The notes under the pieces are model-generated. The model searched no databases and was not told the DNA's origin. It saw only the letters and a program-made list of their open reading frames with translations. From NCBI RefSeq assembly GCF_014904705.1, contig NZ_JACZCQ010000006.1, forward strand, positions 620,001 to 684,000: a stretch of DNA of 64,000 nt. Reading direction: 5' to 3'. This DNA is from Nisaea sediminum (GTDB taxonomy: Bacteria; Pseudomonadota; Alphaproteobacteria; Thalassobaculales; Thalassobaculaceae). Both the position numbers and the translations under genes were made by a program. Of the stretch, positions 1 through 8,726 are shown one piece after another (position 1 is the stretch's first letter; each line of letters opens with the position of its first letter).

Positions 1-35
1 AGCTCTGGGACGCCATCGAGTCCAAGCTCGGTTGA
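1..35 (+). CDS. C-terminal tail of a gene cut by the left edge
   Basis: Only the last ten codons are in the window. Frame 3 reads LWDAIESKLG and then TGA at 33-35. The residues look like an ordinary amphipathic helix end, and the stop falls three bases before the stop of the convergent nuclease gene, the tight packing seen elsewhere here. Nothing can be said about function. It could also be chance open frame. Confidence 0.4.
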   Translation, partial: LWDAIESKLG

Positions 36-38
36 GGC

Positions 39-863
39 TCAGTCGGGTAGCGCACTGACTTTCACGGCATCGCGGCAGCCGAGCCGGGACCTCAGATCCC
101 CGCCGGCGGCCGCGGCGACGCCGGGTGCGAAGGTGAGGGTGCTGCGCCGAGCGATCTCCGTGACCACGATATTGAAGCCGCCGTCGCAATAGCTCGCCTG
201 GCGCGGCGTTTCCTGGTCGAGCACGAAACCCGCGACCAACACCGTGCCTGCGCGCGTCAGCACGACAATCTTCCAATATCCGCTCGGCACCCTGTGGGGC
301 TCGTCCGCCCGCGGGAGCGGCGGCATCTCGCGCTCGTAGAGCGGGCCGGTCAGCACATGGACCCTGCCCGCCTCCGATTTCGCGAGCAACCGGACAGCCT
401 CCTCGAGATTCTTCCACGGGCCCTGATTGAGCGCGCTCTTCTGCGGCGTGATGTTGGAGAGATAGTTCGTCGTCTCCCAGTCCGGCGCGCCGGTGAAGCT
501 GGCGAGCGGCGCCTGGTGGCCGCGGTCGGTCTTCAGCGCCTTGTGGGCGCCCCTATAGTCGTCCGGCTCCAGCGTCTGGTCGGCGGGAATATCGGGATCG
601 GCGCGCCAGACCCGCTTCTGGGATTTGCCGATAGCGGCCGGGACGACCTCATAGGCAACCCAGTCGGCGAACTTGGTCTCTGCATTGTTCGAGAGCGTGT
701 GGCTCGCCCGGCGGACGATAAGGCTGACGCCCGTCGTCACGGGACAGGCTTCGAGGCAGTTCGGGTCCAGCCCCTCTGCGACCGGCCTTTCGAGCGGCAG
801 CAGAAGAAGCAAGAGGAGCGCCGGTAGAACCGGCAACAGAAACCGTCTCGGCAGGCAAGACAT
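39..863 (-). CDS. Secreted DNA/RNA non-specific endonuclease (NUC family)
   Basis: Predicted nuclease of the NUC1/endonuclease G family, 274 aa from the ATG at 863 (a GTG at 875 would add four residues). A hydrophobic N-terminal segment rich in leucine (about residues 7-25) looks like a signal peptide, so the enzyme should act outside the cytoplasm. The catalytic signature DRGH is at about residues 113-116 with the usual following PLASF. The magnesium-ligand region NYLSNITPQ and the LNQGPW-LE segment follow about 15-30 residues later. These are the family's hallmark motifs in the right order. Four cysteines may form disulfides. It is convergent with the gene cut by the left edge. The biological substrate is unknown; nutrient scavenging is one option. 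Confidence 0.85.
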   Translation of the reverse strand: MSCLPRRFLLPVLPALLLLLLLPLERPVAEGLDPNCLEACPVTTGVSLIVRRASHTLSNNAETKFADWVAYEVVPAAIGKSQKRVWRADPDIPADQTLEPDDYRGAHKALKTDRGHQAPLASFTGAPDWETTNYLSNITPQKSALNQGPWKNLEEAVRLLAKSEAGRVHVLTGPLYEREMPPLPRADEPHRVPSGYWKIVVLTRAGTVLVAGFVLDQETPRQASYCDGGFNIVVTEIARRSTLTFAPGVAAAAGGDLRSRLGCRDAVKVSALPD

Positions 864-938
864 GGACAATCGCACCGATGGTTATCGATGCGATTGAATA
901 ACATATTATTCTCACTCTTGAGTAGAAATTTATTCAGC

Positions 939-2465
939 TTACGCAGCCTGTTTCAGAACGATCCCCCTGTAGGCCAGTGCTTCCGCCACGTGATGACGCC
1001 GGACGGTCTCCGATCCCTCCAGGTCGGCGATGGTGCGGGCGACGCGGAGAATGCGGTGATAGCCGCGGGCGGAAAGCGAGAGGCGGTACGCCGCTTCCTC
1101 CATCAAGGCCTGCCCCGGCTGCTCCGGCCGTGCCGCCTGCTCCAGCAGCTTGCCCTCCAGTGCGGCATTGGTCCGGTGAAGCGTCTCCAGTCCGGCCACG
1201 TCGAAGCGTTGCCGCTGCATCAGCCGTGCGGCAGCGACCCGGCCGGCGACCGCCGAGGAGGGTTCCGTCTCGAGGGGTGCTGCCAACGCCCGCGCGGAAA
1301 CAGGTTCGATCTCGATCCGGAGGTCGAACCGGTCGAGCAGAGGGCCGGACAATCGCGCCTGATAGTCGAGCCCGCATTTCGGCGCCCGCCCGCACGCCTG
1401 GGCCGGATCGGCGAGATAACCGCAGCGGCAGGGATTCATCGCCGCGACAAGCTGAAAACGTGCCGGATAGGTTACCCGGTTGTTGGCCCGGCTGACCACC
1501 GCCTGCCCGGTCTCGATGGACTGACGCAGCGAGTCCAGAACCGTACGGGGGAACTCCGCCAGTTCGTCGAGGAAGAGCACGCCGCAATGGGCGAGCGAAA
1601 CCTCCCCCGGCCGCGCATGCAGCCCGCCGCCGACCAGCGCTGGCGTGGAACTCGAATGGTGCGGATCCCGATAGGGCCGCGCGCGGGAGATCCGGCCGCC
1701 CTTCAGGTCACCGGCGACGCTGCGGATCATCGCCACCTCCAGCGCCTCGCGCGGTTCCAGCGGCGGCAGCAGGCCGGGCAGGCGAGCGGCGAGCATGGAT
1801 TTCCCCGCGCCCGGGGGGCCGGTCATCAGGAGATTGTGGCCGCCTGCCGCGGCGATCTCGAGCGCGCGCTTGGCGCTTTCCTGACCCTTCACGTCTGCGA
1901 GGTCCGGCAGGTCTCCCGCCTCTTCCGGTCCGGCCGGATCGGGCGGGGTCAGAACCTGGCTGCCCTTGAAATGGTTGATCAGCGCCAGCAGCGTGCGCGG
2001 CGCCAGGACCTCGATATTCCCGGCCCAGGCCGCCTCGGGACCGCATTTCTCAGGGCAGATGATCCCGGCCCCCCGCGCGGACGCGCCGAGCGCCGCCGGC
2101 AGGATGCCGGAGACCTCGGTCAGCTGACCGTCCAGCGCCAGCTCGCCGAGCACGAGATAGTTCGCGATCTCGTCCGCCGGCAGCACGCCCATCTGCACCA
2201 GGATGCCGACGGCGATCGGCAAGTCATAGTGGCTGCCTTCCTTGGTGACGTCGGCGGGGGCGAGATTGACCGTGATCCGCTGCGGCGGCAGGGCGAGGCC
2301 GAGCGCGCTCAGCGCCGCGCGCACCCGGTCCTTGCTCTCGTCCACCGCCTTGGCCGGCAGGCCGACGATGGAAAAGGAGGGGATCCCGTTCCCCATATGC
2401 ACCTGAACGTCGATATCGAGGGTATCGACCCCCCGGAACGCCACCGTCCGTACCCGCGCAACCAT
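939..2465 (-). CDS. comM: YifB/ComM family Mg-chelatase-like AAA+ ATPase
   Basis: 508 aa, the normal length for the family. The N-terminal Lon-S5-like ChlI domain (about 1-150) opens with the typical VARVRTVAFRG and GLPAKAVDESKDRVRAAL segments. An AAA+ domain follows with Walker A GPPGAGKS at 216-223, Walker B GVLFLDELAEF near 295, and the CRCGY segment. The C-terminal Mg-chelatase domain ends near residue 500 (LSARGYHRILRVARTIADL). In Vibrio and Haemophilus ComM is a hexameric helicase that drives branch migration in natural transformation; that role is family knowledge, not shown here. The ATG at 2465 has GGGGGAAAG upstream. No competence genes are nearby. Confidence 0.93.
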   Translation of the reverse strand: MVARVRTVAFRGVDTLDIDVQVHMGNGIPSFSIVGLPAKAVDESKDRVRAALSALGLALPPQRITVNLAPADVTKEGSHYDLPIAVGILVQMGVLPADEIANYLVLGELALDGQLTEVSGILPAALGASARGAGIICPEKCGPEAAWAGNIEVLAPRTLLALINHFKGSQVLTPPDPAGPEEAGDLPDLADVKGQESAKRALEIAAAGGHNLLMTGPPGAGKSMLAARLPGLLPPLEPREALEVAMIRSVAGDLKGGRISRARPYRDPHHSSSTPALVGGGLHARPGEVSLAHCGVLFLDELAEFPRTVLDSLRQSIETGQAVVSRANNRVTYPARFQLVAAMNPCRCGYLADPAQACGRAPKCGLDYQARLSGPLLDRFDLRIEIEPVSARALAAPLETEPSSAVAGRVAAARLMQRQRFDVAGLETLHRTNAALEGKLLEQAARPEQPGQALMEEAAYRLSLSARGYHRILRVARTIADLEGSETVRRHHVAEALAYRGIVLKQAA

Positions 2466-2517
2466 GATCTTTCCCCCGGGATTGCCTCCCGGAGGTTATG
2501 GAACGGTGTGAGGGATT

Positions 2518-3774
2518 TTATTGCTCGAGCAGCGCCGGGTCGCCGCCGCGGACGTCATGGAACGAGCAGGAGCGGATCGCCACTTCCGTGAAGCAGGCAT
2601 GGGTCACGTTGGCATGGTCGAAGCAGGTTTCCTCGACCAGGGCACCGGCGAAATCGGTGCGCTGCAGGTCGGCCCCGACCAGCTTGGCACCGCGCAGATC
2701 CGTCGGCCATTCGCGCAGGACCTCGAGCGTTCCGGGCTTCAGGATCGCGATCCGGGAAAGCCGGGCGGAAACCAGCGTCGCGCCGCTCAGATCCGCGTCC
2801 TTCAGGTTGGCGCCGCGCAGATCGGCGCGGGTCAGGTCCGTCTGGGTCAGCACGGAGCCTTCGAGGTTCGAGAGCCTGAGCGAGGCGCCTTTCAGCTTGG
2901 TTCCGTTGAGGTTCGCCCGGGACATTTCGCAGGCGCTGAGTTCGGTACCGCTGAGATCGAGGCCGGAGAGATCAAGACCCCGGAAGTCGCCGCGGGTGCC
3001 CTTTACGCCACCGGAGGAGACCCAGTGGAAATGCTGCACCAGCCGGTCGCGGATATCCTCCGGCAGGTTTTCCATCCCGCTGGCGATCCGGCAGTCCGTC
3101 AGGTCCGCATCGGTCAGGTCGACACCGTCGAAGTTGCAGGAGCGCAGATCCGCGCCCGAGAGGTCGCTGTCGCGCAGCTGCGCCTGGCTGAGATTGGCGC
3201 CCTGCAGGTTCGCGCCCTGCAGCACCGCCTCGCGGAACACTGTCCGGCTGAGATCGGCATGGTGCAGGTTCGCGCCGACCAGTTTCGCCGAGGTGAAATT
3301 GGCACTGACCGCGATCGCACCGGACAGGTTCGCGTTGCTGAGGTCGGTCCGGATCAGCTTCGCCTCGGAGATATCGCTGTTCTGCAGATCGGCCACCTGC
3401 TCGATCGCATGATGCACGTCGCGCAGCTTCATCGGCCGGAGATCGGCATTGGTCATGTCGGCTGCCATCAGCTTCGCACCAGCGAGCGAGGCGCCGCGCA
3501 GATTGGCACCGACCAGCCGGCTGCCGGAAAGATCGGAATTGCTGAGCCGCGCCGTGATCATCTGGGCATCGGAGAGGTTCGCGCCGGCAAAGACGCTGTT
3601 CTGCAGGTTGGCACCGGCAAGCAGGGCCTGACGCAGATCGGCGCCGGGCAGCCGGATCGCGCGCAGGTCGCGCTGCCTCAGATCCGCGATTTCACCGCCC
3701 GGATAACGGCGCAGGAAAGCCTCGTGTTTCGAGACAATCTTGCTGAGTTCTTGCTGCAGTTCCTCGACCAGCAT
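2518..3774 (-). CDS. Pentapeptide-repeat protein
   Basis: 418 aa from the ATG at 3774, chosen because GGGGTGGGA lies just upstream; a GTG six codons earlier is also open. After a charged N-terminal helix (about 1-30, LVEELQQELSKIVSKHEAFL) nearly the whole protein is tandem A(D/N)LXX pentapeptides, for example ADLRQ, ANLQN, ANLSD. Such repeats fold into a right-handed quadrilateral beta-helix. A break around residues 245-265 (ENLPEDIRDRLVQHFHWVSSGG) splits the array in two. No catalytic motif, signal peptide or membrane segment is seen. Known members mimic DNA and protect gyrase or act as scaffolds, but most have no known function. The sequence does not say which applies here. Confidence 0.9.
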   Translation of the reverse strand: MLVEELQQELSKIVSKHEAFLRRYPGGEIADLRQRDLRAIRLPGADLRQALLAGANLQNSVFAGANLSDAQMITARLSNSDLSGSRLVGANLRGASLAGAKLMAADMTNADLRPMKLRDVHHAIEQVADLQNSDISEAKLIRTDLSNANLSGAIAVSANFTSAKLVGANLHHADLSRTVFREAVLQGANLQGANLSQAQLRDSDLSGADLRSCNFDGVDLTDADLTDCRIASGMENLPEDIRDRLVQHFHWVSSGGVKGTRGDFRGLDLSGLDLSGTELSACEMSRANLNGTKLKGASLRLSNLEGSVLTQTDLTRADLRGANLKDADLSGATLVSARLSRIAILKPGTLEVLREWPTDLRGAKLVGADLQRTDFAGALVEETCFDHANVTHACFTEVAIRSCSFHDVRGGDPALLEQ

Positions 3775-4090
3775 AGTCCCACCCCGGACCACTTGTGGCT
3801 GCTACATTTTTTCCGACACAAGATGTAGATAAAACTACAAAGGTTTTCTCTATATATTGGTCGAAGATTTACTCCTTTACTCTATCGAAATTAGAAATCC
3901 CCATCAATCAATAAAATCAACGCACTATGACGGCGCATCAATGCGGTCTTTGAATACTTCATTCCTGCGAGAACCCGGATCTTCAGTCCGGACAAATAAA
4001 AAGCGGAAACGCCTGCATGTGATTTTGTTTGCAAGACAGCGGACCGGAACAACATTGAGACGGCACATGCACCGGAAGGGAGAGCACGCA
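3775..4090. promoter_or_regulatory. AT-rich divergent intergenic region
   Basis: This 316-base stretch separates the pentapeptide gene from the DUF427 gene and must hold both promoters. It is much richer in A and T than its surroundings, especially about 3805-3960. I see no convincing -35/-10 pair and no credible small gene. The one structured part is the group of CTACA/TGTAG repeats listed separately. AAGGGAGAG just before 4091 is the ribosome binding site of the DUF427 gene. Confidence 0.5.
3802..3839. repeat. CTACAT / ATGTAG / CTACA inverted repeats
   Basis: CTACAT at 3802-3807 is the inverse of ATGTAG at 3823-3828, and CTACA at 3835-3839 is the inverse of TGTAG at 3824-3828. The shared middle arm can pair with either side. 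The group sits 28-65 bases upstream of the pentapeptide start, where an operator or a leader hairpin switch would be. The arms are short, so chance is possible. Confidence 0.35.
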
Positions 4091-4489
4091 ATGTCCGCAA
4101 CGGAAACCCGCCCGCCGCCCGCCCCCGTCGACGGCGCGATCCGAAATCCGGCCAATCCGGATCACTTCATGGTCCTCCAGCCGGTGAAACGGCGGGTACG
4201 GGTCTATTTCAGGGACACGCTGGTTGCCGACAGCCGCGACGCGCTGCGGGTCATCGAAATCGGCAAGAAAGCGTACGAGCCGCGCCTCTACGTCCCGCCC
4301 TCCGCACTCAAGGTGCCGCTGGAGAAGCTGGAAAAAGCCACGCATTGCCCGCTGAAGGGAGAGGCCGACTATTTCGCGCTCGACGGGCGGGAGATCGGCT
4401 GGGCCTACCGGGCCTACGGTTTCGCGGCGGCGCTCGACGGCCTTCATTCCTTCTGGGGCGACGACATGCGGATCGTGGAGGGGGACTGA
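4091..4489 (+). CDS. DUF427 domain protein
   Basis: 132 aa. The start at 4091 follows AAGGGAGAG at the right distance; upstream in-frame codons lie in AT-rich non-coding DNA. The segment RVRVYFRDTLVADSRDALRV, then PRLYVPPSALK and THCPLKGEADYF, is the DUF427 core: a small beta fold with the conserved CPxKG turn and a following tyrosine. Members are soluble proteins of unknown biochemistry. A second, more canonical DUF427 protein is encoded at 51520-51825, so the genome has at least two diverged copies. Here the N-terminus carries a proline-rich extension and the usual Y-F-P-x-x-D is changed to Y-V-P-P-S. It ends 11 bases from the convergent HIT gene. Confidence 0.8.
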   Translation: MSATETRPPPAPVDGAIRNPANPDHFMVLQPVKRRVRVYFRDTLVADSRDALRVIEIGKKAYEPRLYVPPSALKVPLEKLEKATHCPLKGEADYFALDGREIGWAYRAYGFAAALDGLHSFWGDDMRIVEGD

Positions 4490-4500
4490 TCCCGCTCCGC

Positions 4501-4866
4501 TCAGTCGGCCTTCGGCAGCATCCGCCCGAGACGGCGCCCGCCGAGTACATGGATGTGCAGGTGCGGCACTTCCTGGATCGCGTTGTCGCCGTTATTGACG
4601 ATCAGCCGGTAGCCCGGGCCCTTGGCGTCGACGATCTCCGCCACCTTGCCGATGGCCCGGACCCAGGCGACGATTTCCGCGTCGCTCGCCTCGGTGCTGA
4701 ATTCGTCCATCGACTTGTAGGGGCCCTTCGGGATCACCAGGACATGCACCGGCGCCTGCGGCTGGATGTCCTCGAAGGCGAGGACGTGGTCGTCCTCGTA
4801 GACGGTCTTGTTCGGAATCTCGCCGCGCAGGATCTTCGCGAAGATATTCTGGTCATCGTAAGACAT
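4501..4866 (-). CDS. HIT family nucleotide-binding protein (HinT-like)
   Basis: 121 aa from the ATG at 4866, preceded by GGGAGAGGGAAG. The histidine triad HLHIHVLGG lies near the C-terminus (about residues 103-111), and NIFAKILRGEIP at the N-terminus is typical of the HinT branch. These small cytosolic enzymes hydrolyse purine nucleoside phosphoramidates and AMP-lysine adducts. The gene is the last of the minus-strand his cluster, 35 bases downstream of hisE, an arrangement common in alphaproteobacteria. Co-transcription with the his genes is inferred from spacing. Confidence 0.93.
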   Translation of the reverse strand: MSYDDQNIFAKILRGEIPNKTVYEDDHVLAFEDIQPQAPVHVLVIPKGPYKSMDEFSTEASDAEIVAWVRAIGKVAEIVDAKGPGYRLIVNNGDNAIQEVPHLHIHVLGGRRLGRMLPKAD

Positions 4867-4901
4867 CGGACTTCCCTCTCCCAATCGTCCGGCGCCGCGC
4901 C

Positions 4902-5222
4902 TCAGGTGGTGCGGCGCGCCTTTTCCTCGATCCCGGACATCCCCTCGCGCCGGGCCAGTTCCTGCCAGACATCGTCGGGCGTCACTCCCTTGGCGCTCCA
5001 GAGCACCAGCAGATGATACAGCAGGTCGGCGCTCTCGGCGGTCAGGGCGGCGGGTTCGCCCGCCACCCCTTCGATCACGGTCTCGACCGCTTCCTCGCCG
5101 ACCTTCTCGGCGATCTTCTTCGCGCCCCTGGAGAACAGCTTCGCCGTGTAGGAGCTTTCCGGATCCGCGCCCTTACGGCTGTCGATGACGGCATAGAGCC
5201 GGTCGAGAACATGGTCGCTCAT
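4902..5222 (-). CDS. hisE: Phosphoribosyl-ATP pyrophosphatase
   Basis: 106 aa. It carries out the second step of histidine synthesis, hydrolysis of phosphoribosyl-ATP to phosphoribosyl-AMP and pyrophosphate. The all-alpha MazG-like fold is indicated by [22 protein letters not shown] followed by [13 protein letters not shown], which carries the metal-binding acidic residues. The start ATG at 5222 overlaps the hisF stop by four bases, so translation is probably coupled. HisI, the next enzyme, is not fused and is not in this window. Confidence 0.95.
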   Translation of the reverse strand: MSDHVLDRLYAVIDSRKGADPESSYTAKLFSRGAKKIAEKVGEEAVETVIEGVAGEPAALTAESADLLYHLLVLWSAKGVTPDDVWQELARREGMSGIEEKARRTT

Positions 5223-5980
5223 TGCATCCTCACCGGGATACCGGCATCCGCCATCGCCTGCTTGGCTTCGGAAATCCGGAAGGTGCCGAAATGGAACACC
5301 GAGGCCGCCAGGACGGCGGAGGCATGACCTTCGAGCACGCCCTCGGCGAAATGTTCCAGTGTGCCGACGCCGCCGCTCGCCACAACCGGAATGCTCACGG
5401 CATCCGAGATCGCGCGGGTTAGCGGCAGGTTGAAACCCTGCTTGGTGCCGTCCCGGTCCATCGAGGTAAGCAGGATCTCGCCGGCGCCGTAGTCTGTCAT
5501 CCGGCGCGACCATTCGACCGCATCGATGCCGGTCGGCTCGCGGCCGCCATGGGTGAAGATCTCGTACTTGTCCGGCCCGACGCTTTTGGCATCCACCGCC
5601 ACGACGATGCACTGGCTGCCGAACTTCTCCGCCGCACGGCGGACGAAATCGGGATCCTTTACCGCCGCAGTGTTGATCGACACCTTGTCGGCCCCGGCCA
5701 GCAAGAGCTTGCGGATATCCTCGAGCGTCCGCACGCCGCCGCCGACGGTGAGCGGCATGAAGCACTGCTCGGCGGTCCGGGCGACCACGTCGAACAATGT
5801 GTCCCGTTCCTCATGGCTTGCGGTGATGTCGAGAAAGCAGAGCTCGTCCGCGCCCTCGCGGTCATAGATCTTGGCCTGCTCGACCGGATCGCCCGCATCG
5901 ATCAGATCGACGAAATTGACTCCCTTGACGACCCGGCCGTCCTTCACGTCGAGACAGGGAATAACGCGTGCGGTCAGCAT
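5219..5980 (-). CDS. hisF: Imidazole glycerol phosphate synthase, cyclase subunit
   Basis: 253 aa TIM barrel. With HisH it converts PRFAR and glutamine-derived ammonia to imidazole glycerol phosphate and AICAR. The start region [19 protein letters not shown] holds the first catalytic aspartate (in CLDVKDG), and the second is in the RDGTKQGF segment near residue 130. The phosphate loops VGGGVRT and ASGGVG are present. The start overlaps the end of hisA by seven bases and the stop overlaps hisE. Its partner hisH is two genes upstream. Confidence 0.97.
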   Translation of the reverse strand: MLTARVIPCLDVKDGRVVKGVNFVDLIDAGDPVEQAKIYDREGADELCFLDITASHEERDTLFDVVARTAEQCFMPLTVGGGVRTLEDIRKLLLAGADKVSINTAAVKDPDFVRRAAEKFGSQCIVVAVDAKSVGPDKYEIFTHGGREPTGIDAVEWSRRMTDYGAGEILLTSMDRDGTKQGFNLPLTRAISDAVSIPVVASGGVGTLEHFAEGVLEGHASAVLAASVFHFGTFRISEAKQAMADAGIPVRMQ

Positions 5981-6723
5981 CGGGCGCTCTCCTTCGCCGG
6001 GTCCGCCAGAAGCCTGACGGCCTCGGCAAGATCGATCCGTCCATCATAGAGCGCGCGGCCGGAGATCGCACCGGCGATGCCCGGCGCCCCGGCCGCCTTC
6101 AGCGCGGCCAGATCCTCCAGCGAGGCGACGCCGCCGCTCGCGATGACCGGGGTCGAGATGGCGTTCGCCAGATCGGCGGTCGCCTGCACGTTCACGCCGC
6201 CGAGGGCGCCGTCGCGGTCGATGTCGGTGAAAATGATGGCGGCGACGCCGCAGCCCTCGAATTTCCGCGCGAGATCCACCGCCGAAAGGGAAGAGGTTTC
6301 GGCCCAGCCTTCCACCGCGACCATCCCGTCCCGCGCATCGATGCCGACGGCGATCCGGCCCGGATGGCGGGCGCAGGCCTGTTTCACCAGCTCGGGATCG
6401 CGCAACGCGACGGTGCCGAGGATGACCCGGGCAATGCCTTTTTCAAGCCAGGCGTCGATCGCCTTCATATCGCGGATGCCGCCGCCGAGCTGCACCGGCA
6501 CATCGACCGCCTCGAGGATCCGGCCGACCGCGTCGCCGTTGCGGGTCTCGCCGGCGAAGGCGCCGTCGAGATCGACCACATGGATCCAGGCGCAACCTGC
6601 GTCTTGAAACAGTTTTGCCTGGGCGCCCGGGTCGTCGTTGAAGACCGTCGCCGAGTCCATCTCGCCCTTCAGAAGGCGGACACACTGGCCCTCCTTCAGA
6701 TCGATCGCGGGAAACAGGATCAT
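5974..6723 (-). CDS. hisA: ProFAR isomerase
   Basis: 249 aa. It isomerises ProFAR to PRFAR, the Amadori step of histidine synthesis, and is a TIM-barrel paralogue of His[21 protein letters not shown] carries the catalytic aspartate (residue 8); the second acidic residue is in [10 protein letters not shown] around 128-137. Phosphate-binding loops LGGGIRD and ASGGV are at the expected places. The ATG at 6723 overlaps the stop of the GNAT gene by four bases, which ties that gene to the operon. Confidence 0.97.
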   Translation of the reverse strand: MILFPAIDLKEGQCVRLLKGEMDSATVFNDDPGAQAKLFQDAGCAWIHVVDLDGAFAGETRNGDAVGRILEAVDVPVQLGGGIRDMKAIDAWLEKGIARVILGTVALRDPELVKQACARHPGRIAVGIDARDGMVAVEGWAETSSLSAVDLARKFEGCGVAAIIFTDIDRDGALGGVNVQATADLANAISTPVIASGGVASLEDLAALKAAGAPGIAGAISGRALYDGRIDLAEAVRLLADPAKESARC

Positions 6724-7274
6724 GCCGCGTCCAGTTCCTTGTAATAGAAGTGACCGGCGACGTAGCCGTCGCGGACATAGGCATAGTGCGGCAGCGTTCC
6801 GAAACGGACATAGCCGAGCCGCTCGTAGAGACGGATCGCCGCGTGCTGGGTCTCGCGGACGTCGAGGGTCAGGACCTTGAAGCCTTCTCGCCGCGCATAG
6901 TTCTCGGCGATCTCGATCAGGTTCCGCGACAGGCCATGACCGCGACCCCAGGGCGCGACGAAGTTGGTCGTCAGCTTGCAGGTATGGCTCTGCGCCTCGT
7001 TGTTCTTCGGCGGCCGCTGGATCTGGCAGGACCCGGCGATCACCCCGTCGAGCCGGCCGACGAAGAGATGACGTTCCGGAATGATCAGCACCCCGCGCCA
7101 GAAGGCCTCGAGCGTCTCCCGCGGCGGTGGCGAAATCCAGCCGAAACCGCCGCCGTCGATGATCGCCGCCTCGGCCGCGTCCGACAGATCCTGCAGATCT
7201 CCGGGGCCGAACTCGGTCAGCATCTCGACCGTCGCCACCGGCGGCAGGCGGGTCTCGCTATCTGTTTTGTTCAT
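6720..7274 (-). CDS. GNAT family N-acetyltransferase inside the his operon
   Basis: 184 aa. The acetyl-CoA binding part is clear: [20 protein letters not shown] (about 108-127) is a variant of the Q/RxxGxG/A loop, and [20 protein letters not shown] (about 140-159) is the conserved C-terminal half of the fold. The first 60 residues resemble other bacterial GNATs with a PPP.ET-W block. The substrate is unknown. It sits between hisH (12 bases away) and hisA (4-base overlap), so it is almost certainly in the his transcript. Many alphaproteobacteria have a DUF2628 membrane protein gene at this spot instead. A role in histidine synthesis is not implied by the family. Confidence 0.9.
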   Translation of the reverse strand: MNKTDSETRLPPVATVEMLTEFGPGDLQDLSDAAEAAIIDGGGFGWISPPPRETLEAFWRGVLIIPERHLFVGRLDGVIAGSCQIQRPPKNNEAQSHTCKLTTNFVAPWGRGHGLSRNLIEIAENYARREGFKVLTLDVRETQHAAIRLYERLGYVRFGTLPHYAYVRDGYVAGHFYYKELDAA

Positions 7275-7286
7275 GGCCGGGCTCCC

Positions 7287-7964
7287 TCAGGGACGCCAGT
7301 CGAGGAAATTGCGGATGAAGGCAAGTCCGTTCGCCTGGCTCTTTTCAGGGTGGAACTGGGTTCCGAAATAGTTCTTGCGTCCGACCACGGCTGCGATCTC
7401 GCCGCCATAGTCGCTCACCGCCACCAGATCCGCGCGATCGGCGACGTCGAAGAGATAGGAGTGCACATAGTAAACGAAGGCGCCCTCTTCGATGCCTTTC
7501 AGCAGCGGATGCTCCGGCTGCAGCAGATTGAGCCGGTTCCAGCCCATATGCGGCACCTTCAGCGGCAGGCCGTCCGGCGCCGGTGCCGGCGTCATCAGCT
7601 TCACCTCGCCGCCGATCCAGCCCAGCCCGTCCGAGACGACATGCTCGAGACCGCGTTCGGCCATCAGCTGCATGCCGACGCAGATCCCGAGGAACGGGGT
7701 GCCCTGCCCGATCACCGCGTCCGTCAGCGCCTCGACCATCCCCGGCAAACCGTAGAGACCGCCCCGGCAATCGGCGAAGGCACCGACACCCGGCAGCACG
7801 ATCCGGCCCGCGCGGCGCACCACCGCCGGGTCCGAGGTCACGACCACGTCCGTTCCCGGTCCGCGCTCCGAAGCCACCCGCTCGAAGGCCTTCGCCACCG
7901 AACGGAGGTTGCCGGACCCGTAATCGACGACCGCGACGGAAGTGGACCCGCCCGCGGCGGTCAC
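7287..7964 (-). CDS. hisH: Imidazole glycerol phosphate synthase, glutaminase subunit
   Basis: 225 aa from the GTG at 7964, which overlaps the hisB stop in a GTGA junction; the frame stays open further upstream but that part is the shadow of hisB. It is a class I glutamine amidotransferase. The nucleophile is the cysteine of [10 protein letters not shown] near residue 90, and the His-Glu pair is in GTQFHPEKS near residue 205. The N-terminal [20 protein letters not shown] is typical. It supplies ammonia to HisF. Confidence 0.96.
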   Translation of the reverse strand: MTAAGGSTSVAVVDYGSGNLRSVAKAFERVASERGPGTDVVVTSDPAVVRRAGRIVLPGVGAFADCRGGLYGLPGMVEALTDAVIGQGTPFLGICVGMQLMAERGLEHVVSDGLGWIGGEVKLMTPAPAPDGLPLKVPHMGWNRLNLLQPEHPLLKGIEEGAFVYYVHSYLFDVADRADLVAVSDYGGEIAAVVGRKNYFGTQFHPEKSQANGLAFIRNFLDWRP

Positions 7965-8569
7965 AGCGACCCCCCGAGCGTTCCCTTGGTCGAGGGCACC
8001 GCATCCGCGCGCTTCGGGTCGATCTCGACCGCCTGGCGCAGCGCCCTTCCGACGCCCTTGAAGATCGACTCCACGATATGGTGCGTGTTGTCGCCGTAAA
8101 GGTTTTCGATATGCAGGGTCAGCCCGGCCGCCTGGGAGAAGGCCTGGAAGAACTCGCGGAAGAGCTCGGTATCCATCTCGCCCAGCTTCTGCGCCGGAAG
8201 CGTCGCCCGCCAGACCAGGAACGGCCGGTTCGAGCAATCGAGCGCGACGCGGCTGAGGGCCTCGTCCATCGGCAGATAGGAGGAGCCGTAGCGATTGATC
8301 CCCTTGCGGTCGCCCAGCGCCTTGGTCAGCGCCCCGCCGATCGCCCAGCCGCAATCCTCCGTCGTGTGGTGCGCGTCGATATGCAGGTCGCCCTCGGCCC
8401 GGATCGTCATGTCGATCAGCGAATGTCGCGACAGCTGTTCCAGCATGTGGTCGAGGAACCCCACCCCGGTCTCGATGTCATATCGGCCGGTTCCGTCGAG
8501 CCTGAGTTCGGCGGAAATGGTGGTCTCGTTGGTCACGCGCTTCACGCTTGCGCTGCGGCTGTCGGACAT
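7961..8569 (-). CDS. hisB: Imidazoleglycerol-phosphate dehydratase
   Basis: 202 aa, a stand-alone IGPD rather than the two-domain enterobacterial HisB. The manganese-binding histidine and acidic motifs are [24 protein letters not shown] and, in the second half, GTHHIVES-like [12 protein letters not shown]. It removes water from imidazole glycerol phosphate. It is the first gene of this his cluster, with its start 157 bases from the divergent hslV start, so the his promoter should lie in 8570-8726. No attenuator peptide rich in histidine is seen there. Confidence 0.97.
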   Translation of the reverse strand: MSDSRSASVKRVTNETTISAELRLDGTGRYDIETGVGFLDHMLEQLSRHSLIDMTIRAEGDLHIDAHHTTEDCGWAIGGALTKALGDRKGINRYGSSYLPMDEALSRVALDCSNRPFLVWRATLPAQKLGEMDTELFREFFQAFSQAAGLTLHIENLYGDNTHHIVESIFKGVGRALRQAVEIDPKRADAVPSTKGTLGGSL

Positions 8570-8726
8570 GGATTTCTGCTCCGAGGAAATACACGGCGGC
8601 TATGTAGCAGGAACCGCGGGAGAATGCCAATCTCCGGGCGTGGTCGCCGCGTCTTGCGCGGACCGCCGCCTTGACGTTATCCCCCGCATGCCCCAATTGG
8701 ACGGGCACGCAATCAATGGAGCTCTC

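Noticed and set aside
888-2591. A 567-codon open frame opposite comM, and similar long antisense frames opposite leuS, mnmG and the thioredoxin-domain gene
   Set aside because: GC-rich DNA gives long antisense frames. They have arginine-rich compositions without domains, and the opposite strand holds clear genes.
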